Origin: Fundicoccus ignavus
GTDB lineage: Bacteria; Bacillota; Bacilli; Lactobacillales; Aerococcaceae
Assembly (NCBI RefSeq): GCF_009659375.1
Contig: NZ_WJQT01000005.1
Coordinates: 1 to 64,000, forward strand
Reading direction: 5' to 3'
DNA: 64,000 nt
Part shown: in pieces, positions 53,113 through 61,878 of the stretch
Layout of the letters: every line of letters starts with the position of its first letter
How positions within the stretch are numbered: the stretch's first letter is position 1
Made by a program: the position numbers and the translations under genes
Notes under the pieces: model-generated
Seen by the model: the letters and a program-made list of their open reading frames with translations, nothing else
The model's database searches: none
Told to the model about the DNA's origin: nothing

Positions 53113-53196
53113 TGTGAAACCGTTTTACACACCAATCGTAACACAGCCTTTTATTTTTCTATCAGCGAAAAATAGATATCAATCTGTAAAAATTAG
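53113..53196 (-). promoter_or_regulatory. Promoter region of the first lpl operon
   Basis: On the minus strand a TACGAT -10 lies at 53140-53135 with a weak -35. TAG-centred half-sites at 53173 and 53194 are 21 bases apart, and the nearer is 33 bases from the -10, as at the GH43 promoter. A cre-like site, TGTGAAACCGTTTTACACA at 53113-53131, lies downstream of the -10. The divergent DUF624-yesM genes must also be promoted from this gap. Confidence 0.6.
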
Positions 53197-53323
53197 TCAT
53201 CATCCATTGGACATTTGTTGAAAATAGCTTTGTGTCAGCATTAATGGCGTTTTTGTGTATTTTGGTAAGGCTTTCAAATTTAGTTTTTAGGGTTTAGAAT
53301 GGAAGAAAGAGGAGGCTTTATCC

Positions 53324-53926
53324 ATGAAATTTAATCCAGATGGTACTTTATATAAACTGACAACTGTTACGAGTCAGTTCATTTTTCTTAATGTGTTATA
53401 CATAATTTCTTGCATACCGATTGTGACGATTGGTGTAGCGACGTCGGCCTTGTTTGAGGTATTATTACGTTATGCAGATGACGAACGCGGCAATCTGATT
53501 CGCGATTATTTTATCGCGTTGAAATCGAATTGGAAACAAGCGAGTTTAGCTTACTTATGCTTATTCTTCCCGATTGCACTGCTTATTTATAGCAGTACTT
53601 TCTGGTTTTCGATAGGCAGTATCCTATCGAGTATTGTGGGGGTGGTGGCCGCGATTATTGCGGCTTACTTGCTGACTGTTTTCTTATTTAGCATGGCTTT
53701 GATTGGTCGTTATCAGAATACTTTGCGTCAAACGCTAAAAAATGCTTGTTTGATTGCGGTCGCTGACCCGATTCGTGCTTTAGGTGTGCTACTGATTCCG
53801 GTGACACTTTTCTGCTTGATGGTCATTTTCCCAGGTTTCCGTTTATTTCTACCATTATTTGGTTTTGTCTTAATGGCTTATTGCTGCGCGTTCTTACTTT
53901 TATCCATTTTTAAACGATGGAATTAA
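53324..53926 (+). CDS. DUF624 (YesL-like) membrane protein
   Basis: The 200-residue protein has about five membrane spans and the family start (FNPDGTLYKLTTVTSQFIFLNVLYI). DUF624 proteins are regularly encoded with lpl/yes transporters and YesMN systems, but their function is unknown. It is 12 bases upstream of the histidine kinase gene. Confidence 0.85.
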   Translation: MKFNPDGTLYKLTTVTSQFIFLNVLYIISCIPIVTIGVATSALFEVLLRYADDERGNLIRDYFIALKSNWKQASLAYLCLFFPIALLIYSSTFWFSIGSILSSIVGVVAAIIAAYLLTVFLFSMALIGRYQNTLRQTLKNACLIAVADPIRALGVLLIPVTLFCLMVIFPGFRLFLPLFGFVLMAYCCAFLLLSIFKRWN

Positions 53927-53938
53927 TGGGGTTTTTCA

Positions 53939-55726
53939 ATGAAATTTTCACTTTTTCGAAAACTGAGTCAGTTTTCTATTCGTCAACAATTATTTATTGT
54001 GTATATTCCACTGATTTTTCTTTCGAGTGTGTTAGTCGGTCTGTACTTGGTTGTCGATTCAACCAATCAGTTAACAGCTAACTATCAATATTTAGCCGAT
54101 TTAAATGCTCAGCGGGTAAAATCAGTTTTATTTGATACGACGAATACTCTATACAATAATGTTTTCTCACTGTCGAATGATACGGAGTTGCGCGAGATTC
54201 TATCAACCGAATTGACGGATGAAATAGAAGTGATGCAATTAATTGATCAATACAACGCCATCGATGAAATTCGTAATTACCAAACATCGATTGCCGCCTT
54301 AACCATTTATTCGACCAATGAACATCTACCGAACAATTATCGCTTTATTCAAGTTGCTAACGAAGAGATACAGGCCAGCGAATGGTATCAACGGGCCATG
54401 ACACAGTCTAATGCTTTTCTTTATACGCAACCAGACGAAGCAGGCATGAATCATTTAAGTTTGATAAAAATTTTACCTTTGCCACTGTCTGAGGAAAAAG
54501 CCGTGCTCGAAATACGCTTAGACTTTAACTATTTGCGCAATCGACTACGCAATAATTCTTATTATTTAGAACTACAATTAAATGATGATGTTATTTTTTA
54601 TAGCGACCATTTAACGCGTGTTGGCGAGGCGGTAAGTTTAACACTCGATGATGATTATCAGGAATTCTACCAAGACCGAGCAATCGTTGCGACGAATACT
54701 TTGGCTGTCAATAATCGCGACGATATGATTTATATCTATTCTGCCGATTTCGAAGCTTATGATAATCTACTCTCCAATATTTATCGTTGGGCAACCATTG
54801 TGATTGTTGTACTCTTGACGACTTTCCTAGTCATTGCTTTATTTGCGCGCTTCTTTACGAACCGCATAAGAAAGTTACAGTTAGCAGTGTATCATGCCTC
54901 AATCGAAGACTATGACTTCTTTCAGAATATTAACGGTGAAGATGAAATTTCACAAATTTCCATCGATTTCCATGTTATTATTCAACGCATCAAAAAGAAA
55001 GAAGAAGAAATTTACCAAGCTAAACTGGCGAAGCAAGAACTGATTACTCAGCAACAACAGATGGAATTTAGTATTCTGGCTGGCCAAATCAATCCTCATT
55101 TCTTGTTCAATACCTTGGAAACAATTCGTATGACGGCTTTAACTTCCGGCAACACCGATGTGGCTTATGCGATTCGTTTATTGGCGACCTCAATGCGCAA
55201 TACCTTGAAAACACACGGTACGCAATTGATTAGCCTTGAAGAAGAACTGGATGCCTTGCATGTTTATGTCAAAATTCAACGCTTACGTTTCGGCGATCGG
55301 GTCAATTTCTCCTATTTTGTTTCGAACGAAATTGATCAAACGCAAGCGATGTTATTGCCCCTCTTGATTCAACCACTTGTCGAAAACTCGATTACTCACG
55401 GTTTAGAGGGCATCACACATCCTGGCTATATTCGCTTGAATATTATTAAAAAAGACGATTTTATCGAAATTACCGTGCAAGATAATGGTGTCGGAATTGC
55501 TCAAGCAGATTTATTGAAACTGCAAGAAAAAATTATGACGCCTTCGACAACATCTCAGAAAAATATTGGCTTAGCGAATGTGAATCACCGAGCCAAAATG
55601 TTTTACGGCGATGAATGTGGGCTAACAATCAGTAGTGTCGAAAATGTCGGAACCTCTGTTGTGTTGATTATTCGCGACCAGACTTACCTCGAACAAACAA
55701 CCAAAAATGATGTTAATTCTTTATAA
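53939..55726 (+). CDS. YesM-type sensor histidine kinase
   Basis: The 595-residue kinase has a membrane span near residues 17-39, an extracellular sensor of about 245 residues, a second span near 284-304, a HAMP segment, and a His_kinase domain with QINPHFLFNTLE carrying the phosphorylated His. The ATPase part has ENSITHGL, DNGVGI and IGLANVNHR. It probably senses an extracellular or transporter-bound oligosaccharide. Its partner yesN is on the opposite strand, which is unusual. Confidence 0.93.
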   Translation: MKFSLFRKLSQFSIRQQLFIVYIPLIFLSSVLVGLYLVVDSTNQLTANYQYLADLNAQRVKSVLFDTTNTLYNNVFSLSNDTELREILSTELTDEIEVMQLIDQYNAIDEIRNYQTSIAALTIYSTNEHLPNNYRFIQVANEEIQASEWYQRAMTQSNAFLYTQPDEAGMNHLSLIKILPLPLSEEKAVLEIRLDFNYLRNRLRNNSYYLELQLNDDVIFYSDHLTRVGEAVSLTLDDDYQEFYQDRAIVATNTLAVNNRDDMIYIYSADFEAYDNLLSNIYRWATIVIVVLLTTFLVIALFARFFTNRIRKLQLAVYHASIEDYDFFQNINGEDEISQISIDFHVIIQRIKKKEEEIYQAKLAKQELITQQQQMEFSILAGQINPHFLFNTLETIRMTALTSGNTDVAYAIRLLATSMRNTLKTHGTQLISLEEELDALHVYVKIQRLRFGDRVNFSYFVSNEIDQTQAMLLPLLIQPLVENSITHGLEGITHPGYIRLNIIKKDDFIEITVQDNGVGIAQADLLKLQEKIMTPSTTSQKNIGLANVNHRAKMFYGDECGLTISSVENVGTSVVLIIRDQTYLEQTTKNDVNSL

Positions 55727-55737
55727 CTCACCACGAC

Positions 55738-55783
55738 AAAAAGTCGGCAAATTCCGTATAATCGGTTTGCCGACTTTAGTTTA
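55738..55783. terminator. Shared terminator of the converging kinase and regulator genes
   Basis: AAAGTCGGCAAA and TTTGCCGACTTT form a perfect 12-bp stem around a 14-base loop, with A and T runs on both sides, between the two converging stop codons. Confidence 0.88.
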
Positions 55784-55784
55784 T

Positions 55785-57206
55785 TTAAGCTTGTTTCAAG
55801 CCTTGACGGTACTCATTAGGTGAGACATCAAAATGTTGCTTAAACTTCTTATAGAAGTAATCGGAGTTCGTATACCCCACCATTTCTGCAACTTCATACA
55901 CCATAAAATTGGAGTGAGACAGAATATCGCTCGCCTTTTCCATGCGGACTTCATCAAGGAAAGATAAATAGTTCTTGCCTGTTTCCTTACGGAATTTCTT
56001 GCCTAAATAGGCACTATTATAATTAAAGATTTCCCCGATTTTCTTCAAGGTCAATTCTGTTTGGTAATTCTCTTGCGTGTAGCGAATTAATTCATCAACA
56101 ATATCCAAATGATTTAAACTCGATGCAATCGTCAGACTCAATTTTTCTAGTTGTTGGTTGACCATCTTTTTTAACATCGGGAGTGTCTGGCATAAATAAA
56201 TTTGTTGGTGTTTTTGTTCAGCAGACCATTCTAAATCAATCGGCACTTTGCCGATGATTTGTTGATATAACCACTCAATATCTCCATTCACACGCCATTT
56301 AATCTCTTCTTCATGTGATAACTCATAATAATAAGTTTGCCAGTAAGCCGCTAAAGCGCCCTTTAAATCTTGACGGTCAAAAATTGCTTTTAATAAACTT
56401 TCACGCGCCTCCTTCACCATTGGTGACTGATGCCTTACCGCTTCTAGTACATTATAGGATAACAGTTGTTGCGGTAGTAAGAAGGTTGTCGCTTCAAGCA
56501 TTTGAATATCTTCTACTAGCGGTGTTAAATTGTCATGCGCATTAAACCAATGTGATACTAATATTTCTTGTTTAGGTAGTAGTGATTGGCACAGGCTATC
56601 GATTATTAAATCATTTTGCGCATGCTGATTCAATAGAATAAAATAATGATAATGCCGATACGTTAATAAAACAACGTCTTCGACTTCTTTACTTAAGGCT
56701 AACTTCAAAGCTTCGGGTGCATGTTGTTCTTCAATCCGCAGCAATTTCACATAAGGATAACACGTCACACCTGTTGAATCATTGCCAAACAATTTATCAT
56801 GCCACATACTTACTTGATCACGATGCTGTTTCGCATCTTCTTGATGATTAATTTTCTGCAAAATATCGATTAATTCGTCTTCATTCACTGGTTTCAATAA
56901 ATAATTGACGGCCCCTAATTGCAATGCTTGCCGCGCGTATTCAAAATCAGAATAGCCTGACAGAATGATCGCATAAAAATCCAGCGATTGATCAATCGCG
57001 GCTCTTACCATCTCTAAACCATTTTTACCGGGCATTTTAATATCCGCAATGACTACATCGGGTGCGAGTGCTTTAATTTTCTCGAGTCCCACTTTACCAT
57101 TTTCTGCCGTTCCAACAATTTCATAACCAAAGGCTGCCCAATCAATTACATAACGTAATCCTTCTCGTATCATTGCCTCGTCATCTACGATCAGTACTTT
57201 ACGCAT
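55785..57206 (-). CDS. YesN-type response regulator with AraC domain
   Basis: The 473-residue regulator has a receiver domain (VDDEAMIREG, phospho-Asp in VIADIKMPG near residue 55, and the conserved Lys of LLKPVNEDEL). A variable middle follows, then a C-terminal AraC double helix-turn-helix (NYNSAYLGKKFRKETG and MVGYTNSDYFYKKFKQHFDVSPNEYR). It is the likely partner of the converging YesM kinase and a candidate for the paired half-sites at the three sugar promoters. Confidence 0.92.
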   Translation of the reverse strand: MRKVLIVDDEAMIREGLRYVIDWAAFGYEIVGTAENGKVGLEKIKALAPDVVIADIKMPGKNGLEMVRAAIDQSLDFYAIILSGYSDFEYARQALQLGAVNYLLKPVNEDELIDILQKINHQEDAKQHRDQVSMWHDKLFGNDSTGVTCYPYVKLLRIEEQHAPEALKLALSKEVEDVVLLTYRHYHYFILLNQHAQNDLIIDSLCQSLLPKQEILVSHWFNAHDNLTPLVEDIQMLEATTFLLPQQLLSYNVLEAVRHQSPMVKEARESLLKAIFDRQDLKGALAAYWQTYYYELSHEEEIKWRVNGDIEWLYQQIIGKVPIDLEWSAEQKHQQIYLCQTLPMLKKMVNQQLEKLSLTIASSLNHLDIVDELIRYTQENYQTELTLKKIGEIFNYNSAYLGKKFRKETGKNYLSFLDEVRMEKASDILSHSNFMVYEVAEMVGYTNSDYFYKKFKQHFDVSPNEYRQGLKQA

Positions 57207-57602
57207 TTAATTCCCCCTCGTATCGCTTAAACATACCGAACTATATTTGCATCCCTGCATAAAAAGTATATACTTTCAAGAATGTGCTAACATCATTGTG
57301 CCTTATCCATTTCTATTTGTAAAGAAAAAATAAAAACGTTATCATTCGTATTTGGGTTAAATGCTCTTAACGGATCAAAAGGACAAATGAAGTGTTGGGC
57401 ATCACCTATAAGGTGATAATTCCCGTTCAATGTGCTAACTCAGACTCTGAGTTTGATGATTGAAGCCCTCAATGTTCAAACTCAATCCGCGAGTTTAAAC
57501 ATTGAATCGGAATGACTAGTTAAGCAATCAGAAAAACTCGAACGAGTCCGAGGTCTTTGAATTCTGTTCAGTAGAATAACTTGATTATATCGTTTTACTT
57601 TT
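57207..57602. other. Gene-free gap upstream of the yesN-type gene
   Basis: The part next to 57206 should hold the yesN promoter, which I cannot define with confidence. At 57424-57507 are two hairpins of the AATGTG family (CAATGTGCTAACTCA with TGAGTTTGATGATTG, and CAATGTTCAAACTC with GAGTTTAAACATTG). A CTCG hairpin at 57537-57552 resembles the one at 48428-48445. Confidence 0.6.
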
Positions 57603-57850
57603 GTTGGAACACTTAACGTAGATCAGCGACTTGTTTTCCATATCGGTATCGATTCAGATAATGGGCAATCCATCGCTACTAATAGAATCGCTTGCTCTGA
57701 CTATTAATAAAGAAAGCGAAGTAGACAGAGCCTAGCCGATTGAGCTGGAAAAGGACGAACGTCAGTGAGGCTTTGGAAGCGACCACCGCCTTGGAAAACA
57801 ATCAGCTGAGCGTAGTACAAAGCTTGACAAATCAATATAAAACTTATAAA
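57603..57850 (+). repeat. Interspersed intergenic repeat, copy D (longest)
   Basis: About 248 bases, with the start block TTGGAACACTTAACG, a GTAGACAGAGCCTAGCCGAT core, GTCAGTGAGGCTTTGGAAGC, GACCACCGCCTTGGAAAACA and the end AAATCAATATAAAACTTATAA. It is the most complete copy and lies about 47 bases before the next terminator. Confidence 0.88.
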
Positions 57851-57896
57851 ACCTTATATTACAAGAAAATATCGCCTTATCATTCCTTATAGAACC

Positions 57897-57935
57897 AAAA
57901 AGCACTGATTGAGTGACCTCAATCAATGCTTTTAT
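57897..57935 (-). terminator. Terminator of the second lpl operon
   Basis: AAAAAGCACTGATTGAG pairs with CTCAATCAATGCTTTT around TGAC, with one unpaired position. It immediately follows the second solute-binding protein gene. Confidence 0.85.
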
Positions 57936-57948
57936 TGTGATTAAATGT

Positions 57949-59604
57949 TTAGTTACCTGTACTCCATAAGTCAATACGGTCATTTGTAATTTGAGTCATT
58001 TGTGCTTCTGCTTCTTTAATGTTCATGGCTTCTAATTGTGCTACCATGTCTTCCCAGATTGCATCGAAGTCAGCTGGATCTGCCAAGATTGCTTCAGTAA
58101 TTTTCTGAGTTGTTAAGTCATCTGCTTTCTGTTGGATAATTGTCACATCAGAAGTTGTTGGAATCACATATTCCCACGCACGTCCGTGAGCTGGACGTCC
58201 TAATTCTTCTGGTGTCGGGAAAGCATCTACCCATAAGTCATAGCCATAAGCGTCTAACACTTCTAATTCTGTATCTGTGTATTGAGCGATGATGTCTTCT
58301 TTAGAGTCACGGCCAATGGTTTGTCCATTTGCATCTAAAGCCCCGTTTCCTAGCATTGGGAATGGGTGAATGTAGGCACCTACACCTGAATCAATACTGT
58401 AGTTAGGATTTGTGTTCGCATTCTCTCTATCTTCTTCTAATTGAACACGTTTGCCGTCAACCACTTCATAATGAACGCCTTCTACTCCCCAGTTAACAAG
58501 GATTTGAGCTTCTTCTGATGCCATCCAATTTAAGAACTCAAATGCTTCTTCTTGTTGGTCAGATGTTGAAGAAATTGAAATACCCATTGTGCCGGTAAAT
58601 CCTGCATCACGTGTACTTTGCGATACTTGTTCTTCGTTAATTGTCACTGGTAATGGTGCCCAGAGGCGCTCTTCTTTACCATCCGTCTTTAATACAGCAA
58701 CAGCTTGTGATACGTTCCAATCTTGGTCCGCCGTACCTAATACGCGACCTGAAGATAATTTCGCAATATATGAGTCAAACGTTTGTGTAAATGATTCTGG
58801 ATCGAGTAAGCCAACATCATTCATATGGTTTAACCATTTGAAGTATTCTTTCACTTCAGGCAACATAAATTTGTAGAATGTATCGCCTGTTTCTTCGTCA
58901 ACATGCCATTGACCATCATCTTGGTAACCCGCTGCGAAACCAGCAGGGTTACCGACAGTGATTAACCAACGCCAGTCACTTCCTAATAAACTTAAACCAA
59001 TTGTAGGTTGTCCATCAATTTCAGGATACTTAGCGATATACTCTGTTAAAGCTGCTTCATATTCTTCTAATGTACTAATTTCTGGATAGCCTAATTCTCG
59101 TAGAACATCTAATTGAACTTGCACTGTACCACTTGTTTTCAATTGTAAGTTCGTCACGCCACCTGTCCCTAAATGGTAAATTTGTGGATCTTCTAAACTA
59201 TTTCTCAAACGATCAATTTGATCACCATATAAGGCTTTTAAGTTGTCGCCTTTCTCTTCAATTAAATCATCTAAGGCAATAACTGCTCCCGCATCAATTA
59301 ACTTATTTAAATCACCTTTACTATAGATAAGGTCAGGGAAATCACCACTCGCAATCATCAATGGAATCGCTTGTTCATCTCCACCAACTGGATGTGATAA
59401 TTCCAGCTTAACGCCAGTTCTTGCTGTAATCTCTTGGGCAACAGGGTTAGTAAATGGATCATCCATTGACAAGTCCACACTAAAGAAAGTTAATGTTGTG
59501 ACATCATCTTGTGCATTTACCAAGTTCGGTGTTAATAACGCACCTGCTGCTAATAAGGCACTACCACATAAAAGTAACGATCTTTTCCATAAGTTTTTCT
59601 TCAT
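57949..59604 (-). CDS. Second extracellular solute-binding protein, LplA-like, without lipobox
   Basis: From the ATG at 59604 (GGAGGA upstream) the protein is 551 residues. The N terminus is a signal peptide (KRSLLLCGSALLAAGALLTPNLVNAQ) with a plausible signal peptidase I site after VNA, but no lipobox. The only Cys follows Leu-Leu-Leu and is not a good lipidation site. The body matches LplA-type oligosaccharide-binding proteins. It may be secreted free or held by its permeases. Confidence 0.88.
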   Translation of the reverse strand: MKKNLWKRSLLLCGSALLAAGALLTPNLVNAQDDVTTLTFFSVDLSMDDPFTNPVAQEITARTGVKLELSHPVGGDEQAIPLMIASGDFPDLIYSKGDLNKLIDAGAVIALDDLIEEKGDNLKALYGDQIDRLRNSLEDPQIYHLGTGGVTNLQLKTSGTVQVQLDVLRELGYPEISTLEEYEAALTEYIAKYPEIDGQPTIGLSLLGSDWRWLITVGNPAGFAAGYQDDGQWHVDEETGDTFYKFMLPEVKEYFKWLNHMNDVGLLDPESFTQTFDSYIAKLSSGRVLGTADQDWNVSQAVAVLKTDGKEERLWAPLPVTINEEQVSQSTRDAGFTGTMGISISSTSDQQEEAFEFLNWMASEEAQILVNWGVEGVHYEVVDGKRVQLEEDRENANTNPNYSIDSGVGAYIHPFPMLGNGALDANGQTIGRDSKEDIIAQYTDTELEVLDAYGYDLWVDAFPTPEELGRPAHGRAWEYVIPTTSDVTIIQQKADDLTTQKITEAILADPADFDAIWEDMVAQLEAMNIKEAEAQMTQITNDRIDLWSTGN

Positions 59605-59639
59605 TAAAAAATCCTCCATTCTGTTTATCAAAGCATTTA

Positions 59640-60572
59640 TTAACTCTTTACTGCACCTAACGTTAAACCCGTTACGAAATATTTCTGTAAGAACGGATAC
59701 ACGATTAGGATTGGAACAGTGGCAATAATCGTGATTGCCATTTTAATTGACTCGGGTGTCGTACGCGGGATCAATGAGGCTGTTTGGTTCATACTGCTGA
59801 CATCGTTAGCAGAAATAGAACTTGAATTATCCATTATTTTCATTAATTCATACTGTAACGTCGTTAAGTTGGTATTACTACGTGCGTATAAGTATGTATC
59901 AAACCAACTGTTCCACTGACCAACTGCCACAAATAAAGCAATTGTCGCAAGCACCGGCATACACAAAGGCATGATAATCTTAATAAAAATAGTGAAATCG
60001 CTAGCGCCATCAATACGAGCTGATTCTTCCAAAGCATCGGGCAACCCTTCAATAAATGAACGAATCACAATCACATTAAAGGCACTAATTAAACCTGGAA
60101 TAATATATACTGCGAAATTATTAATTAAACCTAGATTTCTAATTAATAAGTAAGAAGGAATTAACCCACCACTTACGTACATCGTCAGCATTAACATAAT
60201 CGTTAATGGCTTACGAAACACAAAATGTTTACGACTTAAAACATAAGCTAACACTGCACAACAAAAAGTTGCGCAAATCGTTCCGATAATCGTTCTTAAA
60301 ACCGAATTACGAAATGCGAGTAACAAATTATTATTTGAAGAAAAAATTTCTTTATAGTTTTGCAAGGTGAAGGCTCTCGGAAAAATATGTAACCCACCAC
60401 GTGCGGTATCGGTCGCATCATTCAACGATACTGCCAAAACGTTTAAGAAGGGATAAAGCGTCACAACGATTACAAACAACATCACGATGCCCAAGAGAAC
60501 ATCTGTTATCGTTGGTTGCGTATTTAAAGGCCCTTTGCGAGCTCTTTTTCTTTTCTTTAAAATGGCTGTCAT
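59640..60572 (-). CDS. Second LplC/YtcP-type ABC permease
   Basis: The 310-residue permease has six membrane spans and the EAA loop LEESARIDGASDFTIFIKIIMP, ending VTGLTLGAVKS. It parallels the lplC gene at 51.2 kb but is clearly diverged, so the two transporters are likely to have different ligands. AGGAGGAG precedes the ATG. Confidence 0.92.
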   Translation of the reverse strand: MTAILKKRKRARKGPLNTQPTITDVLLGIVMLFVIVVTLYPFLNVLAVSLNDATDTARGGLHIFPRAFTLQNYKEIFSSNNNLLLAFRNSVLRTIIGTICATFCCAVLAYVLSRKHFVFRKPLTIMLMLTMYVSGGLIPSYLLIRNLGLINNFAVYIIPGLISAFNVIVIRSFIEGLPDALEESARIDGASDFTIFIKIIMPLCMPVLATIALFVAVGQWNSWFDTYLYARSNTNLTTLQYELMKIMDNSSSISANDVSSMNQTASLIPRTTPESIKMAITIIATVPILIVYPFLQKYFVTGLTLGAVKS

Positions 60573-60584
60573 ACGATTCTCCTC

Positions 60585-61559
60585 CTACATTAATTGGCCT
60601 TCGCCAGTACGTTTCGCAATTCCATTGAACGTAAAGATTAAAATAATACTTACCACCGATTTAAAAATACCGATCGCTGTACCAAATGAATAGCGGAACA
60701 TTCCAATACCATAATCTAACGCATATTTCTCAATAACTAAAGCTTGATTCGCCACAATATTGTTCCCCAATAACATTTGCTTCTCAAAACCAATGTTGAT
60801 CAAGTTACCAATACTCATGATTAACAAGACAATAATGATTGGTCGGATGGAAGGTAAGGTAATACTCCACATTTGTTGCCAACGAGTTGCACCATCGACA
60901 CGTGCTGCTTCATACATTTCTTGATCGATACTTGTCATTGCGGCTAAATAGATAATCGCATTCCAACCTGTTTCTTTCCAAACATCTGCCACAGTCACAA
61001 TGCCCCAGAAATAATCACCCTTCGCCATAAAATTAATCGGCTTTTCAATGAAATTCATACTTAATAAAAACTGATTAACCACACCGCTTGTCGATAGTGA
61101 TTGAATCACAATGTTTGCTACCACTACCCAAGAAACAAAGTGAGGTAGGTAAGAAACCGTTTGTGTAAATTTCTTAAATCGACTAAAACGAATTTCATTT
61201 AAAATTAGGGCGAAAGAAATTGAAGAGAGTGTCCCAAAAATTAAGCCCAAACCACCCATACCCAATGTATTCTTTAAAGCTGTGTAGAACATCGGCTCAC
61301 TGAATAAATCCTTAAAGTGCTTAAAGCCTACCCATTCTGATCCGAAGAAGCCATTCTGCGGTAAATAGTTCTGAAAAGCGATGACCCAACCTACTAGCGG
61401 TGAATAAGCGAAAACTAATAGCCAAATAACAAATGGTAAAGCCATGAAAATGAGCCCTTTTTGCGCCTTAATTTTCTTCCATGTAATTTTTTGTTTCGTT
61501 TTTTTATGGACATTCTGGCCGCTTGGCAGGACATTATCCATGACCTTTACACCTTCCAT
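60585..61559 (-). CDS. Second LplB-type ABC permease
   Basis: A 324-residue permease with a basic N-terminal tail, six membrane spans and the EAA loop YEAARVDGATRWQQMWSITLP. It is the first gene of the second lplB-lplC-binding-protein operon and is preceded by GGAGGG. Confidence 0.92.
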   Translation of the reverse strand: MEGVKVMDNVLPSGQNVHKKTKQKITWKKIKAQKGLIFMALPFVIWLLVFAYSPLVGWVIAFQNYLPQNGFFGSEWVGFKHFKDLFSEPMFYTALKNTLGMGGLGLIFGTLSSISFALILNEIRFSRFKKFTQTVSYLPHFVSWVVVANIVIQSLSTSGVVNQFLLSMNFIEKPINFMAKGDYFWGIVTVADVWKETGWNAIIYLAAMTSIDQEMYEAARVDGATRWQQMWSITLPSIRPIIIVLLIMSIGNLINIGFEKQMLLGNNIVANQALVIEKYALDYGIGMFRYSFGTAIGIFKSVVSIILIFTFNGIAKRTGEGQLM

Positions 61560-61820
61560 AACATTCCCTCCTAATTCTTGATGCCTTAAGTATATTTGAC
61601 AACGTTTTCAATTCAAACCTCAAAAAATAGCTATTCAACCAGTTAAAATTAGCTATTTTCGATCTCAAGTCTAAAAATTAAAGGAAAAGCCCCCATCTTA
61701 ACAAAATACTACACACAATCATGGATTAAATTAGGGCTGAATTTTATAGACTACCGGCGTGTTCGCGCAAAGTATAAAGCGAGGTAAATCAATGCTCAAT
61801 TGATAAGTCCTTATAATGCA
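61560..61820. other. Gap with the second lpl promoter and a repeat trace
   Basis: The left third is the promoter region described separately. At about 61765-61800 is a degenerate end of the interspersed repeat (AAAGCGAGGTAAATCAATGC), again next to a terminator. I see nothing else. Confidence 0.55.
61589..61657 (-). promoter_or_regulatory. Promoter, cre site and paired activator sites of the second lpl operon
   Basis: On the minus strand the -35 is TTGAAT (61616-61611) and the -10 TATACT (61594-61589), 16 bases apart. A full-consensus cre, TGACAACGTTTTCA on the plus strand at 61597-61610, fills the spacer. Two TAGCTATT half-sites at 61628 and 61650 lie upstream, 22 bases apart. The layout matches the GH43 promoter. 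Confidence 0.72.
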
Positions 61821-61875
61821 AACACCTTAACAAACAAAATATTGAGTCATATTTTGGCTGTTAAGGTGTTAGTTT
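61821..61875 (-). terminator. Terminator of the DUF624 and exported-protein operon
   Basis: AACACCTTAACA pairs with TGTTAAGGTGTT, and an inner CAAAATAT/ATATTTTG stem extends it. It directly follows the stop codon of the exported protein gene. Confidence 0.82.
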
Positions 61876-61878
61876 TGT

